This document shows, piece after piece, positions 1-9,463 of a stretch of DNA of 64,000 nucleotides (positions are counted from its first letter, which is position 1; every line of letters begins with the position of its first letter). The DNA is from JABAAW01 sp965216605 (GTDB taxonomy: Bacteria; Pseudomonadota; Alphaproteobacteria; JABAAW01), in contig CBDCGG010000002.1 of assembly GCA_965216605.1 (NCBI GenBank), positions 1,116,001 to 1,180,000 on the forward strand. Direction: 5' to 3'. A program made the position numbers and the translations under genes. The notes beneath the pieces are model-generated. The model was given only the letters and a program-made list of their open reading frames with translations. It was not told the DNA's origin and searched no databases.

Positions 1-243
1 ATCCTCCCCCTCCAAAACCTGCACAACAACAGGCTGGGATATCATAAACGCCACCAACGAATCATAAAAAGGACGCTCTCTATGCACAGCATAAAAAGCA
101 CGCGCTTGCACCTCGCTCAAACGTAATCGCCGCTGAGCAACAACACGCAATCCCCCCGCCTCCAACATCGAAATAACACTCCCCGTCAGATTGCGTCGTA
201 CCGCATCAGGCTTGATGATCGAAAGTGTACGTTGCTTGTTCAT
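1..243 (-). CDS. ndk: Nucleoside diphosphate kinase, partial (5' part of gene)
   Basis: Balances cytosolic nucleoside triphosphate pools by moving the terminal phosphate of one NTP to any NDP through a phospho-histidine. The first 81 codons are visible on the minus strand from an ATG at 243; the rest, including the catalytic His, lies outside the window. The opening residues MNKQRTLSIIKPDAVRR are the family hallmark, followed by the conserved stretch ending RERPFYDSLVAFM. It diverges from pepA across a gap of about 100 bases. Confidence 0.93.
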   Translation of the reverse strand, partial: MNKQRTLSIIKPDAVRRNLTGSVISMLEAGGLRVVAQRRLRLSEVQARAFYAVHRERPFYDSLVAFMISQPVVVQVLEGED

Positions 244-345
244 AATCACCGAGACTTGCTATAAAGTTTGTTATCAAAGAGAATTTATCCCCGCGAAGTA
301 TCTATACACTAGCAGAGTCGTTGTTTTCTCGACAAGGAAAATTTT

Positions 346-1977
346 ATGAATCAATCCATGTTCTTTGCCTGCGATCAAATTTTGGATTGCTATACCCTCA
401 AATCCCCCTCGCGCGTGGGGGGCGTGGGGCGTATCTATGCCTGCTCTCGCGCGGGCTATGCAGACTTTCGCTCGAAATACACAGACGCGCAAGAGCTGCC
501 CGAATCCTGCCCCTCCATCTGCTCCTCTGCTCATCAAGCCTCCGCGCAAAGGCAGCGAGCGAACCCCCTTGCAGGAGCAGAAACAGGAGCAGGAGTTTGT
601 CTCCAAGTTTTAAAACCCTCCGCCAAAGATGAGGGCAAGGATGAGGGCAAGGATGAAGGAGGTCGCTATCTCTTCGTGCTGGACGATGCGCAAGATTTGT
701 GGAGTTGGGCTCTCTTGCCCTCGCGTCTTGTCAAGATCGCCGAGGAAGAAGTGTTCGTCCTTTCAGGAGCAGAAGAGAATTGCTTGGAGGTTTCCTTGCG
801 CCATCGTGCCGTTTTGGCTTGGGCTCTGGCTTCCTATTCGTTCGAGCGTTTTCGCACGCGCCGTAGCTCGCGTCCGTTGCAACTCTTGCTCGACGAAGAT
901 GATCGGGCTTGCGCGGAGGAAGCGCGGATTCTCTGCTACGGGCGCGACCTGATCAACACGCCCGCCAATATCCTAGGAGCAGAACGTTGCGAGCAGGAAG
1001 TGCGCCGCGTCGCAGAAAAAAGCAACGGCATCTTTCACTCGATTTGCGGCGAGGCACTGCTCGCTGCAAGGTATCCGCTCATCCACGCCGTCGGACGCTC
1101 GGCGCGCGAAGAGCCGCGCTTGCTCGAAGTGCGATGGGAAACTCCGCACGACGATAATTCTCCCGCGCCTGTCAAGACTCTCGCCATCGTCGGCAAAGGC
1201 GTTTGCTTCGATAGCGGCGGGCTGAATGTGAAGGACGCACGCTCCATGCGCCTCATGAAAAAAGATATGGGCGGCTTGGCGCACGCGCTCGCGTTAGCAC
1301 TGCTTTTGCGCACCCGCCAATCTCCGCTCTGCCTGCGCCTGCTGCTGCCCGTTGCCGAGAACGCCATCTCGCGCGATGCCATGCGCCCCTCAGATATCTA
1401 CGCCAGCCGCAAAGGCGATACAGTCGAGATAGGACACACCGACGCAGAAGGACGCTTGCTGCTCGCCGATACGCTGTGGGAAGCCAGCGCGCCTTCATCG
1501 CCTTCCTCGCCTTCCTCGCCCGCGAAATCACAAAAATCACAGAAATCATATAGCGCGTTGCCGCCTGCTGCGCCTCCCGATCTTGTGGTGGATTTTGCAA
1601 CCTTGACAGGGGCTGCGCGCGTAGCCACTGGTCCTCTTCTGCCGAACATGTTCACCAACGACGATACGCTCGCCGAGGGGTTGCTGGCAGCCTCCCGCGA
1701 GACACAAGATCCGCTTTGGCGCATGCCGCTCTGGCAAGAATATCGCCACGCCTTGCACTGCGCTCACGCCGATCTCAGCAGCAGCGGCAGCTGGCCCTAC
1801 GCAGGCTCGATCACCGCCGCCTTGTTTTTGCAGAACTTCGTCGCACCGCGTATGCTGTGGATACACTTGGATGTCATGGCGTGGAACGAACGGATGCGAG
1901 CAGGAAGACCAGAGGGAGGCGAGTTGCAAGGCGTGCGCGCGCTTGCAACCTTCTTGGACGCTTGGAGCCGTTCGTGA
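346..1977 (+). CDS. pepA: Leucyl aminopeptidase, M17 family
   Basis: Cytosolic two-metal aminopeptidase of peptide turnover (543 aa). The C-terminal catalytic domain is intact: GKGVCFDSGGLN carries the catalytic Lys and metal-binding Asp, KKDMGG follows, and HTDAEGRLLLADTL holds the Asp/Glu metal ligands and catalytic Arg. The N-terminal domain is divergent and has a tandem repeat (KDEG three times, 628..663); the catalytic half has a second inserted repeat tract (SPSSPSSP and KSQKSQKS, about 1490..1550). The stop overlaps the GTG start of the next gene in GTGA. The ATG at 346 follows AAGGAAAATTTT, a plausible ribosome site. Confidence 0.93.
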   Translation: MNQSMFFACDQILDCYTLKSPSRVGGVGRIYACSRAGYADFRSKYTDAQELPESCPSICSSAHQASAQRQRANPLAGAETGAGVCLQVLKPSAKDEGKDEGKDEGGRYLFVLDDAQDLWSWALLPSRLVKIAEEEVFVLSGAEENCLEVSLRHRAVLAWALASYSFERFRTRRSSRPLQLLLDEDDRACAEEARILCYGRDLINTPANILGAERCEQEVRRVAEKSNGIFHSICGEALLAARYPLIHAVGRSAREEPRLLEVRWETPHDDNSPAPVKTLAIVGKGVCFDSGGLNVKDARSMRLMKKDMGGLAHALALALLLRTRQSPLCLRLLLPVAENAISRDAMRPSDIYASRKGDTVEIGHTDAEGRLLLADTLWEASAPSSPSSPSSPAKSQKSQKSYSALPPAAPPDLVVDFATLTGAARVATGPLLPNMFTNDDTLAEGLLAASRETQDPLWRMPLWQEYRHALHCAHADLSSSGSWPYAGSITAALFLQNFVAPRMLWIHLDVMAWNERMRAGRPEGGELQGVRALATFLDAWSRS

Positions 1978-2351
1978 AGATCTCCATCCAAGAAGCCTTG
2001 CACCTGTGGCGCGAAGCCTTACGCTCGGCAGTGCGCCACGAAGAGCCTGATCTGACAACCCGACAGATGCTGGTCATGCTCGTAGTCTACGCACCCTGGG
2101 CGCAAAAAGTGCGCGTGCGCGATTTGGCAGAAGACCTCTCCCTCTCGAAGCCCGCCGTCTCGCGCGCCTTGGACAAGTTGGAACAACTGGGCTATGTGCG
2201 CCGCAAAGCCGATGACGCCGACGGACGCTCGGTCGTCTTGCAGCCGACGATGCGCGGCTCGAAGTTTCTCGCCGACTTCGCAGAGTTTGTCCAACAAGCC
2301 ATCGATCGTCTCGCCAAAGAAGGCGTGCCGAAAGGCAATGAAGAAGGATGA
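1974..2351 (+). CDS. MarR-family winged-helix transcriptional regulator
   Basis: A 125-aa DNA-binding protein. The span VRDLAEDLSLSKPAVSRALDKLE is a clear recognition helix, followed by the wing (GYVRRKADDADGRSVVLQPT) typical of MarR proteins. I start it at GTG 1974 because it overlaps the pepA stop (GTGA) and gives a full N-terminal helix; reading further upstream would run out of frame through pepA. Co-translation with pepA suggests shared expression. Target genes and ligand cannot be read from the sequence. Confidence 0.8.
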   Translation: MKISIQEALHLWREALRSAVRHEEPDLTTRQMLVMLVVYAPWAQKVRVRDLAEDLSLSKPAVSRALDKLEQLGYVRRKADDADGRSVVLQPTMRGSKFLADFAEFVQQAIDRLAKEGVPKGNEEG

Positions 2352-2511
2352 CGCAAAAGCCATGACACAAAAGCCATGACACAAGAGGTGTCGCGCAAAA
2401 AAGTGTAAAGAAAGACTAGGGCTACGTATTGCGCGCACGCAACTACTCTGCTACCTTGCTACCTTGCCTGCTTGCGGGCTTTCTTTGTGTTGTACTTTCA
2501 GAGTTTTTTTT
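2352..2511. other. Intergenic region upstream of mreB
   Basis: Gap of 160 bases. It opens with a short direct repeat of the unit acaaaagccatg around 2350..2385, like the 12-nt repeats found inside many genes here. I see no convincing terminator or -35/-10 pair. Confidence 0.4.
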
Positions 2512-3558
2512 ATGCTTTCGCATTTACTCGGCTTTCTTTCTTCGGAGATCGGTATCGATTTGGGAACGGCGACGACCCTCATTTATGTGAAGGGTCGTGG
2601 CATCGTTTTGAACGAGCCCTCGGTCGTAGCCGTGCGCAGCGGCGATGGGCGGCAGGGGGTGCGCGTCTTGGCGGTGGGGGAGGAGGCGAAGATGATGCTG
2701 GGACGCACGCCGGGCGAGATTCACGCGGTGCGACCCTTGCGTGAAGGGGTGATCGCCGATTTTCATTTGGCGGAAGAGATGATCAAATACTTCATTCGCA
2801 AGGTTCACAATCGCCGAGGTTTCTCTGCGCCGCAAGTGATCGTGTGCGTTCCATCAGGAGCGACGGCGGTGGAGCGTCGCGCGATTCAAGAATCTGCCGC
2901 CTCGGCGGGAGCGCGCCGAGTGTATCTGATCGAAGAGTCGGTTGCCGCCGCCTTGGGGGTAGGCTTGCCGATCCACGATCCGACGGCATCAATGGTGGTG
3001 GATGTCGGCGGTGGAACGACGGAGGTCGCCGTCCTATCGCTGGGGGGGGTCGTCTATTCACGCTCGATCCGCGTCGGGGGTGACAAGATGGACGAGGCGA
3101 TCCTCGCCTTCGTGCGCAAGACGCACAATTTGCTCATCGGTGAAATGACGGCGGAGCGCGTCAAACGTCTGATCGGCTTGGCGGTGATGACAAGCTCCGA
3201 TCGTGAGGAGACGCTCGAAATACGAGGCAGAGATCTCATGAAAGGCATTCCGAAGGAGATCGTCGTGACCTCGTCGCAGATCGTGACCGCGCTTTCCGAG
3301 CCCGTGCGCCATATAGTCGATGCGGTCAGGGAGGGCTTGGAAAACACCGCGCCTGAGCTCGCCGCCGATATCATCGACAAGGGCATCGTGCTCACGGGCG
3401 GCGGAGGGCTGTTGCGCAACTTGGATACCGTCCTGCGCGAAGCTGTCGGCGTGCCTGTTTCGGTCGCAGAGAATGCTCAGTCGTGCGTCGTCTTGGGAAC
3501 GGGCATGTGCGTCGAGCATTTCAAAGCCTTGCGCGGTTTGCTCAGCACGCACGCCTGA
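2512..3558 (+). CDS. mreB: Rod shape-determining actin homologue MreB
   Basis: Actin-like ATPase that forms membrane-associated filaments and guides lateral wall synthesis with MreC, MreD, PBP2 and RodA, all encoded just downstream. Length is 348 aa, the usual size. Motifs: EIGIDLGTATTLIYVKG (phosphate 1), MVVDVGGGTTEVAVLS (phosphate 2), GIVLTGGGGLLRNLD (adenosine). I start at ATG 2512 (MLSHLLGFLSSEIGIDLG); an in-frame start 48 bases upstream would add an unlikely Cys-rich tail. Confidence 0.96.
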   Translation: MLSHLLGFLSSEIGIDLGTATTLIYVKGRGIVLNEPSVVAVRSGDGRQGVRVLAVGEEAKMMLGRTPGEIHAVRPLREGVIADFHLAEEMIKYFIRKVHNRRGFSAPQVIVCVPSGATAVERRAIQESAASAGARRVYLIEESVAAALGVGLPIHDPTASMVVDVGGGTTEVAVLSLGGVVYSRSIRVGGDKMDEAILAFVRKTHNLLIGEMTAERVKRLIGLAVMTSSDREETLEIRGRDLMKGIPKEIVVTSSQIVTALSEPVRHIVDAVREGLENTAPELAADIIDKGIVLTGGGGLLRNLDTVLREAVGVPVSVAENAQSCVVLGTGMCVEHFKALRGLLSTHA

Positions 3559-3581
3559 CGCTCTAAGCGAAGGTTTTTCTC

Positions 3582-4427
3582 ATGCGCGGTCATTCCTTCT
3601 TGGCTCCCGTCGCGATGCTTTCAGGGCGCGCGCGCGGCGTGTTGCTGGGATTGCTGGTGGCGGCTCTTGTGTTGCTCTTCATCTTTTCGAAGCCGATCTC
3701 GCTGCTGCTGCCGAACCGTGCTCCTCTGTTGGACCTTGTTGCGGGCAGCGTCAAGACCGTGGCAGCACCCTTTCGCGGAATCTCTAGGCAGTTTGCGCGG
3801 CTCGCTGCCTTACGCGACATCGAAGAGAAGCATCGTGTCCTCGCGCGAGATTACGAATCGCTGTTGTTCTTGCGCGACTATGCAAGCTTGTTGGAGGAGG
3901 AAAACCGAAGGTTACGCGACATGTTGCAGTATCGAGTCGATTCGTCCAACCGCTTCGCACAACGAGAGGTCGGGCGCGTTTTGGCGCGCGCGCGAGGATC
4001 GTTCGCCCACAATGTGCTCGTCAATGTTGGAAGGCGACAAGGTATCACGCTTGGCAGTCTCGCCTTTTCGCGCGGGGCATTGGTGGGAATCGTCACCTCT
4101 GTCAGCAGACGTAGTGCACGCGTCCGCCTGCTGCGCGACCCGCAGAGCCGTATCGCCGTCAAAATTGTCGACAGCGGACAGCGCGCTCTGCTTGCGGGAC
4201 AGGGCATGGAAAACCTGACGTTGCTCTTCTCGCAAGGAAGCGCGCAAATAGCCGTGCGTTCCTCCGTCGTCACTTCGGGCGACGCGGGCGTTCTGCCGCC
4301 CAATATTCCCATCGGGCAGGTCGTGCGCTCGGCGGACAATCGTCTGGAGGTTGCCTTGAAAACGAACCCCGATGTGTTGACGAACGTCGATTTGGTCGCC
4401 TACAAACCCCTTCTCGACAGCCGCTGA
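3582..4427 (+). CDS. mreC: Rod shape-determining protein MreC
   Basis: Bitopic inner-membrane protein of the elongasome, 281 aa. An N-terminal membrane span (GVLLGLLVAALVLLFIFS) is followed by a coiled coil around residues 70-110 (YESLLFLRDYASLLEEENRRLRDML) and the periplasmic beta domain with RGSFAHNVLVNVGRRQGI, typical of MreC. It lies 23 bases after mreB. Confidence 0.93.
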   Translation: MRGHSFLAPVAMLSGRARGVLLGLLVAALVLLFIFSKPISLLLPNRAPLLDLVAGSVKTVAAPFRGISRQFARLAALRDIEEKHRVLARDYESLLFLRDYASLLEEENRRLRDMLQYRVDSSNRFAQREVGRVLARARGSFAHNVLVNVGRRQGITLGSLAFSRGALVGIVTSVSRRSARVRLLRDPQSRIAVKIVDSGQRALLAGQGMENLTLLFSQGSAQIAVRSSVVTSGDAGVLPPNIPIGQVVRSADNRLEVALKTNPDVLTNVDLVAYKPLLDSR

Positions 4428-4460
4428 GGCAGGTCGTCGTTCGAGGTCTCTGCTGCGCCT

Positions 4461-4955
4461 ATGCGCCCTTTTCTCGCCTCAAAGCTGAGTCATCTCCTCC
4501 CGTTCACGACGGTTGTCTTGGCGATGCTGCTCGCGCTCGCGCTTTCGGCACGCTTTCCCCTTACGGCTACCTTCGTGCCTTTGCTCTTCATACACTATTG
4601 GAGCGTTCCGCAGCCGCTATGCATGCCGCCGTGGCTTGTTTTCGCGCTCGGTATCGGAGAGGATCTACTGCTGGCGACGCCGCTCGGACTGCACGCCTTC
4701 CTGTGGATCGCCTTCTACGCCTGCGCTCGCTCGACCTCCTTCGCTGTCCAGCAGAGCAGGATTGCAACCTTGACTTTGCATTACGCTTTGCTATCCTTTG
4801 TCGTACCTGTGGTGCTTGGCGTGCTTTTGCTCGTCCAAGGACGCGGCTTGTCGGGCAGCTGGGAGGTTTTGTGGGGATGGGGTAGCGCGCCTTTTGTCTA
4901 TCCTCTTGTGGCGGTCGTGCTGCGAAGGATGGAACGAGATTTGCTTGATCAGTGA
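4461..4955 (+). CDS. mreD: Rod shape-determining protein MreD
   Basis: Small polytopic membrane protein (164 aa) expected to bridge MreC and PBP2. Several hydrophobic spans are visible (TTVVLAMLLALALSARFPL; WLVFALGIGEDLLLATPLGLHAF; ALLSFVVPVVLGVLLLV). The segment GIGEDLLLATPLGLHAF resembles the conserved MreD G-x-x-D-x-L-x-x-x-P-L-G motif. Position between mreC and mrdA supports the call. Confidence 0.88.
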   Translation: MRPFLASKLSHLLPFTTVVLAMLLALALSARFPLTATFVPLLFIHYWSVPQPLCMPPWLVFALGIGEDLLLATPLGLHAFLWIAFYACARSTSFAVQQSRIATLTLHYALLSFVVPVVLGVLLLVQGRGLSGSWEVLWGWGSAPFVYPLVAVVLRRMERDLLDQ

Positions 4956-4987
4956 GGCAGGAGGGTCTTAAGAAGACGAGGAATGCT

Positions 4988-6856
4988 ATGGACACAGGAG
5001 ATCGATCACAAGAAGAAGTTTTTAGCCGTCGTGCCATTTTGCTGGGCGGCGGTCAGATCGCTCTGCTGGCAGTGCTGCTCGGCAGGCTGGGTTGGCTGCA
5101 GTTGGTGCAGTCGTCGCACTATCAGCAGCTCTCGGATCGCAACCGCATGCAGGTGGATCTGCTGCCGCCGCGTCGCGGACGCATCTTCGATCGCGAAGGA
5201 GAGGTGCTGGCGCACAATCTGCCGAAGTACAATCTATACATGATGCTGGATCGCATCACAGATTTGGAGGCGGTGCTGGCGCGCTTGCAAGCGATCACGC
5301 CTCTTTCTGCCGAGACGCTGGAGGAGACGCGGCGGCGAGCGCGCACCTCGTCGCGTTTCGTTCCCTACGAGGTGCGGCGCGATTTGAGCTGGAACGAGGT
5401 GACGCGCATCGAGGCACGCACAGGAGATCTGCGCGGTGTTGCCATCCACTTAGGCGAGCAACGCATCTATCCATACCGCAAGACGGCGGCACACATCGTC
5501 GGCTATGTCGCGCGTCCCTCGGAGCGCGAGGTGAAGAAACATGCGCTCTACCACCTGCCTGGATTCATCGTCGGTAAGAGCGGGGCGGAGCGTCGCTACG
5601 AGGAGAGTTTGCGGGGTTTGGGCGGCGAGAGTCGCTACGAGGTGAACGCGCGCGGACAGCGTGTGGCAGAGGTATCTCGTCTGACCCCTCAGCACGGTCG
5701 CGAGCTTTGGCTCAGCCTCGACATACGCATGCAAGAGTTCATGGCAAAACGTCTTGCGGGCGAGAAACGAGCGGCGGCGGTCGTTATGGATGTCCACACC
5801 GGCGAGATGGTCGGTGGTGTTTCGCTGCCTTCGTATGATCCGAATCTTTTTTCGCAAGGCATCGACCGTGCCTCGTGGCAAAGTCTGTCGTCCAATCCGC
5901 ATTTTCCGCTGACCAACAAGATCGTCAGCGGCGCCTATGCGCCTGGCTCGGTCTTCAAGGCTGCCGTCATGCTCGCAGCCCTAGAGCGTGGTATTTCCGC
6001 GACGACGCGCCACACTTGTCTTGGACGCATTCAACACGGCAGGCGAGGCTTCCACTGCTGGAGGCGTTCAGGGCACGGCTCGCTCGCCATGATCGAGGCT
6101 TTGCGCGAATCTTGCGATGTGTGGTTCTATCGCACCGCCCTCGCGCTCGGCATCTCGACGATCAACAAGTACGCGCAGCTCTTGGGCTACGGTCGCAAGC
6201 TCGGCTTGGACCTTCCAGAGGTGCGTAGCGGAATCTTGCCCAGCAAGGCGTGGAAACTCCGCAGAATAGGACAACCCTGGCGAATCAGCGACACGCTGTT
6301 GAGCGCTATCGGGCAGGGCTATGTTTTGGCTACGCCGGTGCAGATGGCGGTGCAGATGGCGCGCCTAGCGAACGGGGGATACGCCGTCGAGCCAAGGATC
6401 ACATTCTTGCCCGATTCGCAAAAGCGACTCTTTGCAACGGGAGACTCGCCTTTCCGATCCTTGGGGGTCGCACCATCTTCCTTGAGCGTGTTGCGTGCCG
6501 CCTTGGACGAGGTCGTCAACCATCCGCGTGGAACCGCCTACGGCGCACGCATCTATTCGCCTGAGCGTGCCATGGCGGGTAAAACAGGCACTTCACAAGT
6601 CCGACGAATCTCCGAACGCGAGCGTCAGCAGGGAATCTTGCGCAATATCGATGTGCCGTGGTTGAAACGCGACCATGCCATGTTCGCGGGATACGCGCCC
6701 GTCGCCGCACCGCAGTGGGCGGTTTCGGTCGTCGTCGAACACGGAGGTAGCGGATCGCGCGCCGCCGCTCCGTATGCAAGGGACTTCCTGGATTTTGCCC
6801 AAAAAACTTTGCAGCCTTCATACAGAAAACCGCCGCCCGTAGAAAATCTCGGATAA
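4988..6856 (+). CDS. mrdA: Penicillin-binding protein 2 (elongation transpeptidase)
   Basis: Class B PBP that cross-links peptidoglycan during elongation, working with RodA (next gene). 622 aa: one N-terminal membrane anchor (AILLGGGQIALLAVLLGRLGWLQL), the dimerisation domain, then the transpeptidase with SxxK in GSVFKAAVM, SxN as SCD in ALRESCDVWFY, and KTG in MAGKTGTSQV. I prefer ATG 4988, preceded by GAGGA five bases away; a GTG at 4952 overlapping the mreD stop is also in frame and would add 12 residues. Confidence 0.94.
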   Translation: MDTGDRSQEEVFSRRAILLGGGQIALLAVLLGRLGWLQLVQSSHYQQLSDRNRMQVDLLPPRRGRIFDREGEVLAHNLPKYNLYMMLDRITDLEAVLARLQAITPLSAETLEETRRRARTSSRFVPYEVRRDLSWNEVTRIEARTGDLRGVAIHLGEQRIYPYRKTAAHIVGYVARPSEREVKKHALYHLPGFIVGKSGAERRYEESLRGLGGESRYEVNARGQRVAEVSRLTPQHGRELWLSLDIRMQEFMAKRLAGEKRAAAVVMDVHTGEMVGGVSLPSYDPNLFSQGIDRASWQSLSSNPHFPLTNKIVSGAYAPGSVFKAAVMLAALERGISATTRHTCLGRIQHGRRGFHCWRRSGHGSLAMIEALRESCDVWFYRTALALGISTINKYAQLLGYGRKLGLDLPEVRSGILPSKAWKLRRIGQPWRISDTLLSAIGQGYVLATPVQMAVQMARLANGGYAVEPRITFLPDSQKRLFATGDSPFRSLGVAPSSLSVLRAALDEVVNHPRGTAYGARIYSPERAMAGKTGTSQVRRISERERQQGILRNIDVPWLKRDHAMFAGYAPVAAPQWAVSVVVEHGGSGSRAAAPYARDFLDFAQKTLQPSYRKPPPVENLG

Positions 6857-6867
6857 TTTCAAGCCTC

Positions 6868-7971
6868 GTGCAATTCCTTTTCAAACTGCAGCGATTTCCA
6901 TACGCAATCTTGGCGACCGCGCTTGCTGTCGGCAGCATCGGTATCGCTATGCTATACTCGGCTGCGCCGAACTCTTGGCAGCCGTGGGCTTCCAGCCACG
7001 CGCTACGACTGGGCTGCGGAGCAGGGATTGTTATCGTCATCGCATTGATAGACATCCGCGTGTGGTTCAGGGGGGCATTCATCTTCTACATCATCGCATT
7101 GCTGTTGTTGCTCGCAACGCTGTACGCTCCCAACAGCGTGAGTGCTAAGGGGGGAACGCGCTGGCTAGATCTGGGCGTTGTCGTACAACCCTCCGAGTTC
7201 GTCAAGATCGCCCTCGTGCTGGTGCTCGCGCGTATGGCAAACAGTTATGCTACCAGAGGCGGAAGCGAGGTCGTCTTTCTCTTTCTCGCAATGATCGTGA
7301 TTGCCATACCCACCCTGTTGATCTTGCGACAGCCCGATTTAGGTACAGCGCTCATCCTGCTCGCGACGGGTTTGGCGGCATTGTTTGCGGCGGGGTTGCG
7401 CCTGACCTATTTTGTCGTCGGAGGAGGGGTTGCGCTCCTTTCGGTACCTGTCTTGTGGACATTTCTCAAGCCCTATCAAAAGCAGCGCGTCTTGACATTT
7501 CTCAATCCCGAAAGCGATCCGCTCGGCAGCAGCTACCATATCGTGCAATCTAAAATCGCCTTGGGATCAGGAGGCGTGTTTGGAAAAGGGCTCTTCCAAG
7601 GAACGCAGGGACATCTCAACTTCCTGCCTGAAAAGCACACCGACTTCGTCTTCGCTATGTTCGCAGAAGAGTTAGGTTTCTTCGGCGGTAGCCTTTTGAT
7701 CGGGCTTTACATTGTCTTGCTGTCGTTGTGTATGGGGACGGCGCTCAAGACAAAGCATGTTTTCGGGCGCGTGTTGAGCGCGGGACTCGCCGCGACGCTC
7801 TTTCTCTACACCTTTGTCAACTTGGGTATGGTGATGAATATCTTACCTGTTGTTGGCGTGCCTCTGCCTTTGGTGTCGTATGGCGGCTCGGCGATGCTGA
7901 CCGCTATGGTGGCGATCGGGCTGGTTGCCAATGTGCATGTGCACCGTACCGAGTGGCTGGATCGCACCTGA
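6868..7971 (+). CDS. rodA: Peptidoglycan glycosyltransferase RodA (SEDS family)
   Basis: Polytopic SEDS polymerase (367 aa) that extends glycan strands with PBP2. About ten hydrophobic spans are visible, with SEDS landmarks GGTRWLDLGVVVQPSEFVKIAL, QPDLGTALI, YHIVQSKIALGSGGVFGKG, LPEKHTDFVFAMFAEELGFFG and the C-terminal PLVSYGGSAML. Start is GTG 6868, 11 bases after mrdA; the stop overlaps the murA start (TGATG). Confidence 0.95.
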   Translation: MQFLFKLQRFPYAILATALAVGSIGIAMLYSAAPNSWQPWASSHALRLGCGAGIVIVIALIDIRVWFRGAFIFYIIALLLLLATLYAPNSVSAKGGTRWLDLGVVVQPSEFVKIALVLVLARMANSYATRGGSEVVFLFLAMIVIAIPTLLILRQPDLGTALILLATGLAALFAAGLRLTYFVVGGGVALLSVPVLWTFLKPYQKQRVLTFLNPESDPLGSSYHIVQSKIALGSGGVFGKGLFQGTQGHLNFLPEKHTDFVFAMFAEELGFFGGSLLIGLYIVLLSLCMGTALKTKHVFGRVLSAGLAATLFLYTFVNLGMVMNILPVVGVPLPLVSYGGSAMLTAMVAIGLVANVHVHRTEWLDRT

Positions 7972-9443
7972 TGTCCTTCTTGCGTATCGAGGGGGGGCAG
8001 AAGCTGACCGGTCGCGTTGTTATTGCGGGCGCGAAGAATGCCACGCTACCGATTTTAGCGAGCGGGTTGTTGAGCGGGGGTTGTTTGCGCTTGGAAAATG
8101 TTCCTCGCCTAGAGGACACCGCGGCGATGACGGGTGCACTCAGAGCTTTGGGCGTGTCTATCGAGGAGGTGGCATCGGGCGCAGAAAGTGACACGGGCGG
8201 CGATATTGTTGGCGGCACTGTTGGTGGCACTGTTGCTGACGTTTGGGAAATGCGTATGGAGCAACCTCCCCGTCCTCTACAGGAGGGTGAGGAGAGCCTC
8301 GCGCGCGACATTCGTACAGGCGTGCTGTTCTTGGGGCCGATGCTCTCGCGTTTCGGATGGGCGCAAGCTTGCCTGCCGGGGGGGTGTCGTATCGGCGCGC
8401 GTCCGCTCGATTTGCATATCTGGGGGCTTGAGAAGCTCGGCGCAAGTATCCAAATCGGCGAGAAGCTTATTGAGGCGCGCGGCAGGTTGCGGGGTTGCGA
8501 TTTGCGTCTTCCGTCTCCCTCTGTCGGCGCGAGCGAGAACCTGCTGATGGCGGCGGCTTGCGCGCGTGGCACAACGAGGCTGCGGGGAGTGGCGCGCGAG
8601 CCTGAGGTTGTTGATCTGTGCCGTTGTCTTCGTGCGATGGGGGCGCGCTTGCAGGGGGAGGGCAGCGACGAGATCATCGTCGAGGGTAGCGATGGCGAAC
8701 CTTTGGGGGATGCGACGCATCGCCTGCTACCCGATCGTATCGAGACGGGCAGCTATGCTTTGGCGGTGGCGGCGGTGGGCGGCAGTCTGCTGCTTTGCGA
8801 CACGCCGCCGCGCGAAGACTTGGCGGTTTTCTTCGAGCACTTGCAGCGTTGCGGAGTTTCGATTGTCGAGGAGCAGCAGAAAGAGGAGCAGCAGAGGTGC
8901 TTGCGTATCACGAGGGAGGGGGCGCTGGCGGCGGTATCCTTGACGACAGGACCGCATCCGGGTTTTCCTACCGATCTTCAGGCGCAGTTTACGGCTGCAA
9001 TGTGCTTTGCAGATAAGACAAACGACCCCGTCGTTGTCACAGAGACAGTCTTCGAAAATAGATTCATGCACTTACAAGAGTTGCAGCGTATGGGCGCGGT
9101 GGTCAAACTTGAGGGCGGAGGGCGTGCGCTACTCTCGCCGCAGGGAGCGGGAGGGCTTGTGGGCGCGAATGTTGTTGCGTCTGATTTGCGTGCTTCTTTC
9201 TCGCTTGTCATTGCGGGGCTGGCGGCGCGCGGTACGACTACCATCGCAAGTTTGCATCATCTCGACCGAGGCTACGAGCGGCTGGAGGAGAAACTATCTT
9301 CGTGCGGAGCGCGTATCGAGCGCGTGGCAGATTCCGCTCCTGCTCCCTCTCCTACTCCCTCCCTTGCTCCCTCCGATCGTCGAGCGCAACCTTCTGCGTC
9401 TAAGGCTAGGTCGACGACCGCCCTTTCAAGTGCGACTTTTTGA
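7971..9443 (+). CDS. murA: UDP-N-acetylglucosamine 1-carboxyvinyltransferase
   Basis: First committed step of peptidoglycan synthesis: enolpyruvyl transfer from PEP to UDP-GlcNAc. The loop cysteine that fosfomycin attacks is present (LPGGCRIGARPLDLH), as are VIAGAKNATLP at the N terminus and the C-terminal LRASFSLVIAGLAARG. At 490 aa it is clearly longer than the usual 420 or so, owing to a repeat-containing insertion (GGTVGGTV, near 8205..8240), a glutamate/glutamine-rich stretch near 8870..8900 and a proline/serine tail built of three 12-nt repeats (9337..9378). ATG 7971 overlaps the rodA stop. Confidence 0.95.
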   Translation: MSFLRIEGGQKLTGRVVIAGAKNATLPILASGLLSGGCLRLENVPRLEDTAAMTGALRALGVSIEEVASGAESDTGGDIVGGTVGGTVADVWEMRMEQPPRPLQEGEESLARDIRTGVLFLGPMLSRFGWAQACLPGGCRIGARPLDLHIWGLEKLGASIQIGEKLIEARGRLRGCDLRLPSPSVGASENLLMAAACARGTTRLRGVAREPEVVDLCRCLRAMGARLQGEGSDEIIVEGSDGEPLGDATHRLLPDRIETGSYALAVAAVGGSLLLCDTPPREDLAVFFEHLQRCGVSIVEEQQKEEQQRCLRITREGALAAVSLTTGPHPGFPTDLQAQFTAAMCFADKTNDPVVVTETVFENRFMHLQELQRMGAVVKLEGGGRALLSPQGAGGLVGANVVASDLRASFSLVIAGLAARGTTTIASLHHLDRGYERLEEKLSSCGARIERVADSAPAPSPTPSLAPSDRRAQPSASKARSTTALSSATF

Positions 9444-9463
9444 CGCGCTGTTGAGAAAAAGCT

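Noticed and set aside
1600..1660. Cobalamin riboswitch B12 box (gccactg)
   Set aside because: The only match lies inside the pepA coding region; none precedes cobO, cobQ, cbiD or the mutase.
4952..4987. GTG 4952 as mrdA start
   Set aside because: It overlaps the mreD stop, a pattern common here, but ATG 4988 has a better spaced ribosome site; left as an alternative.
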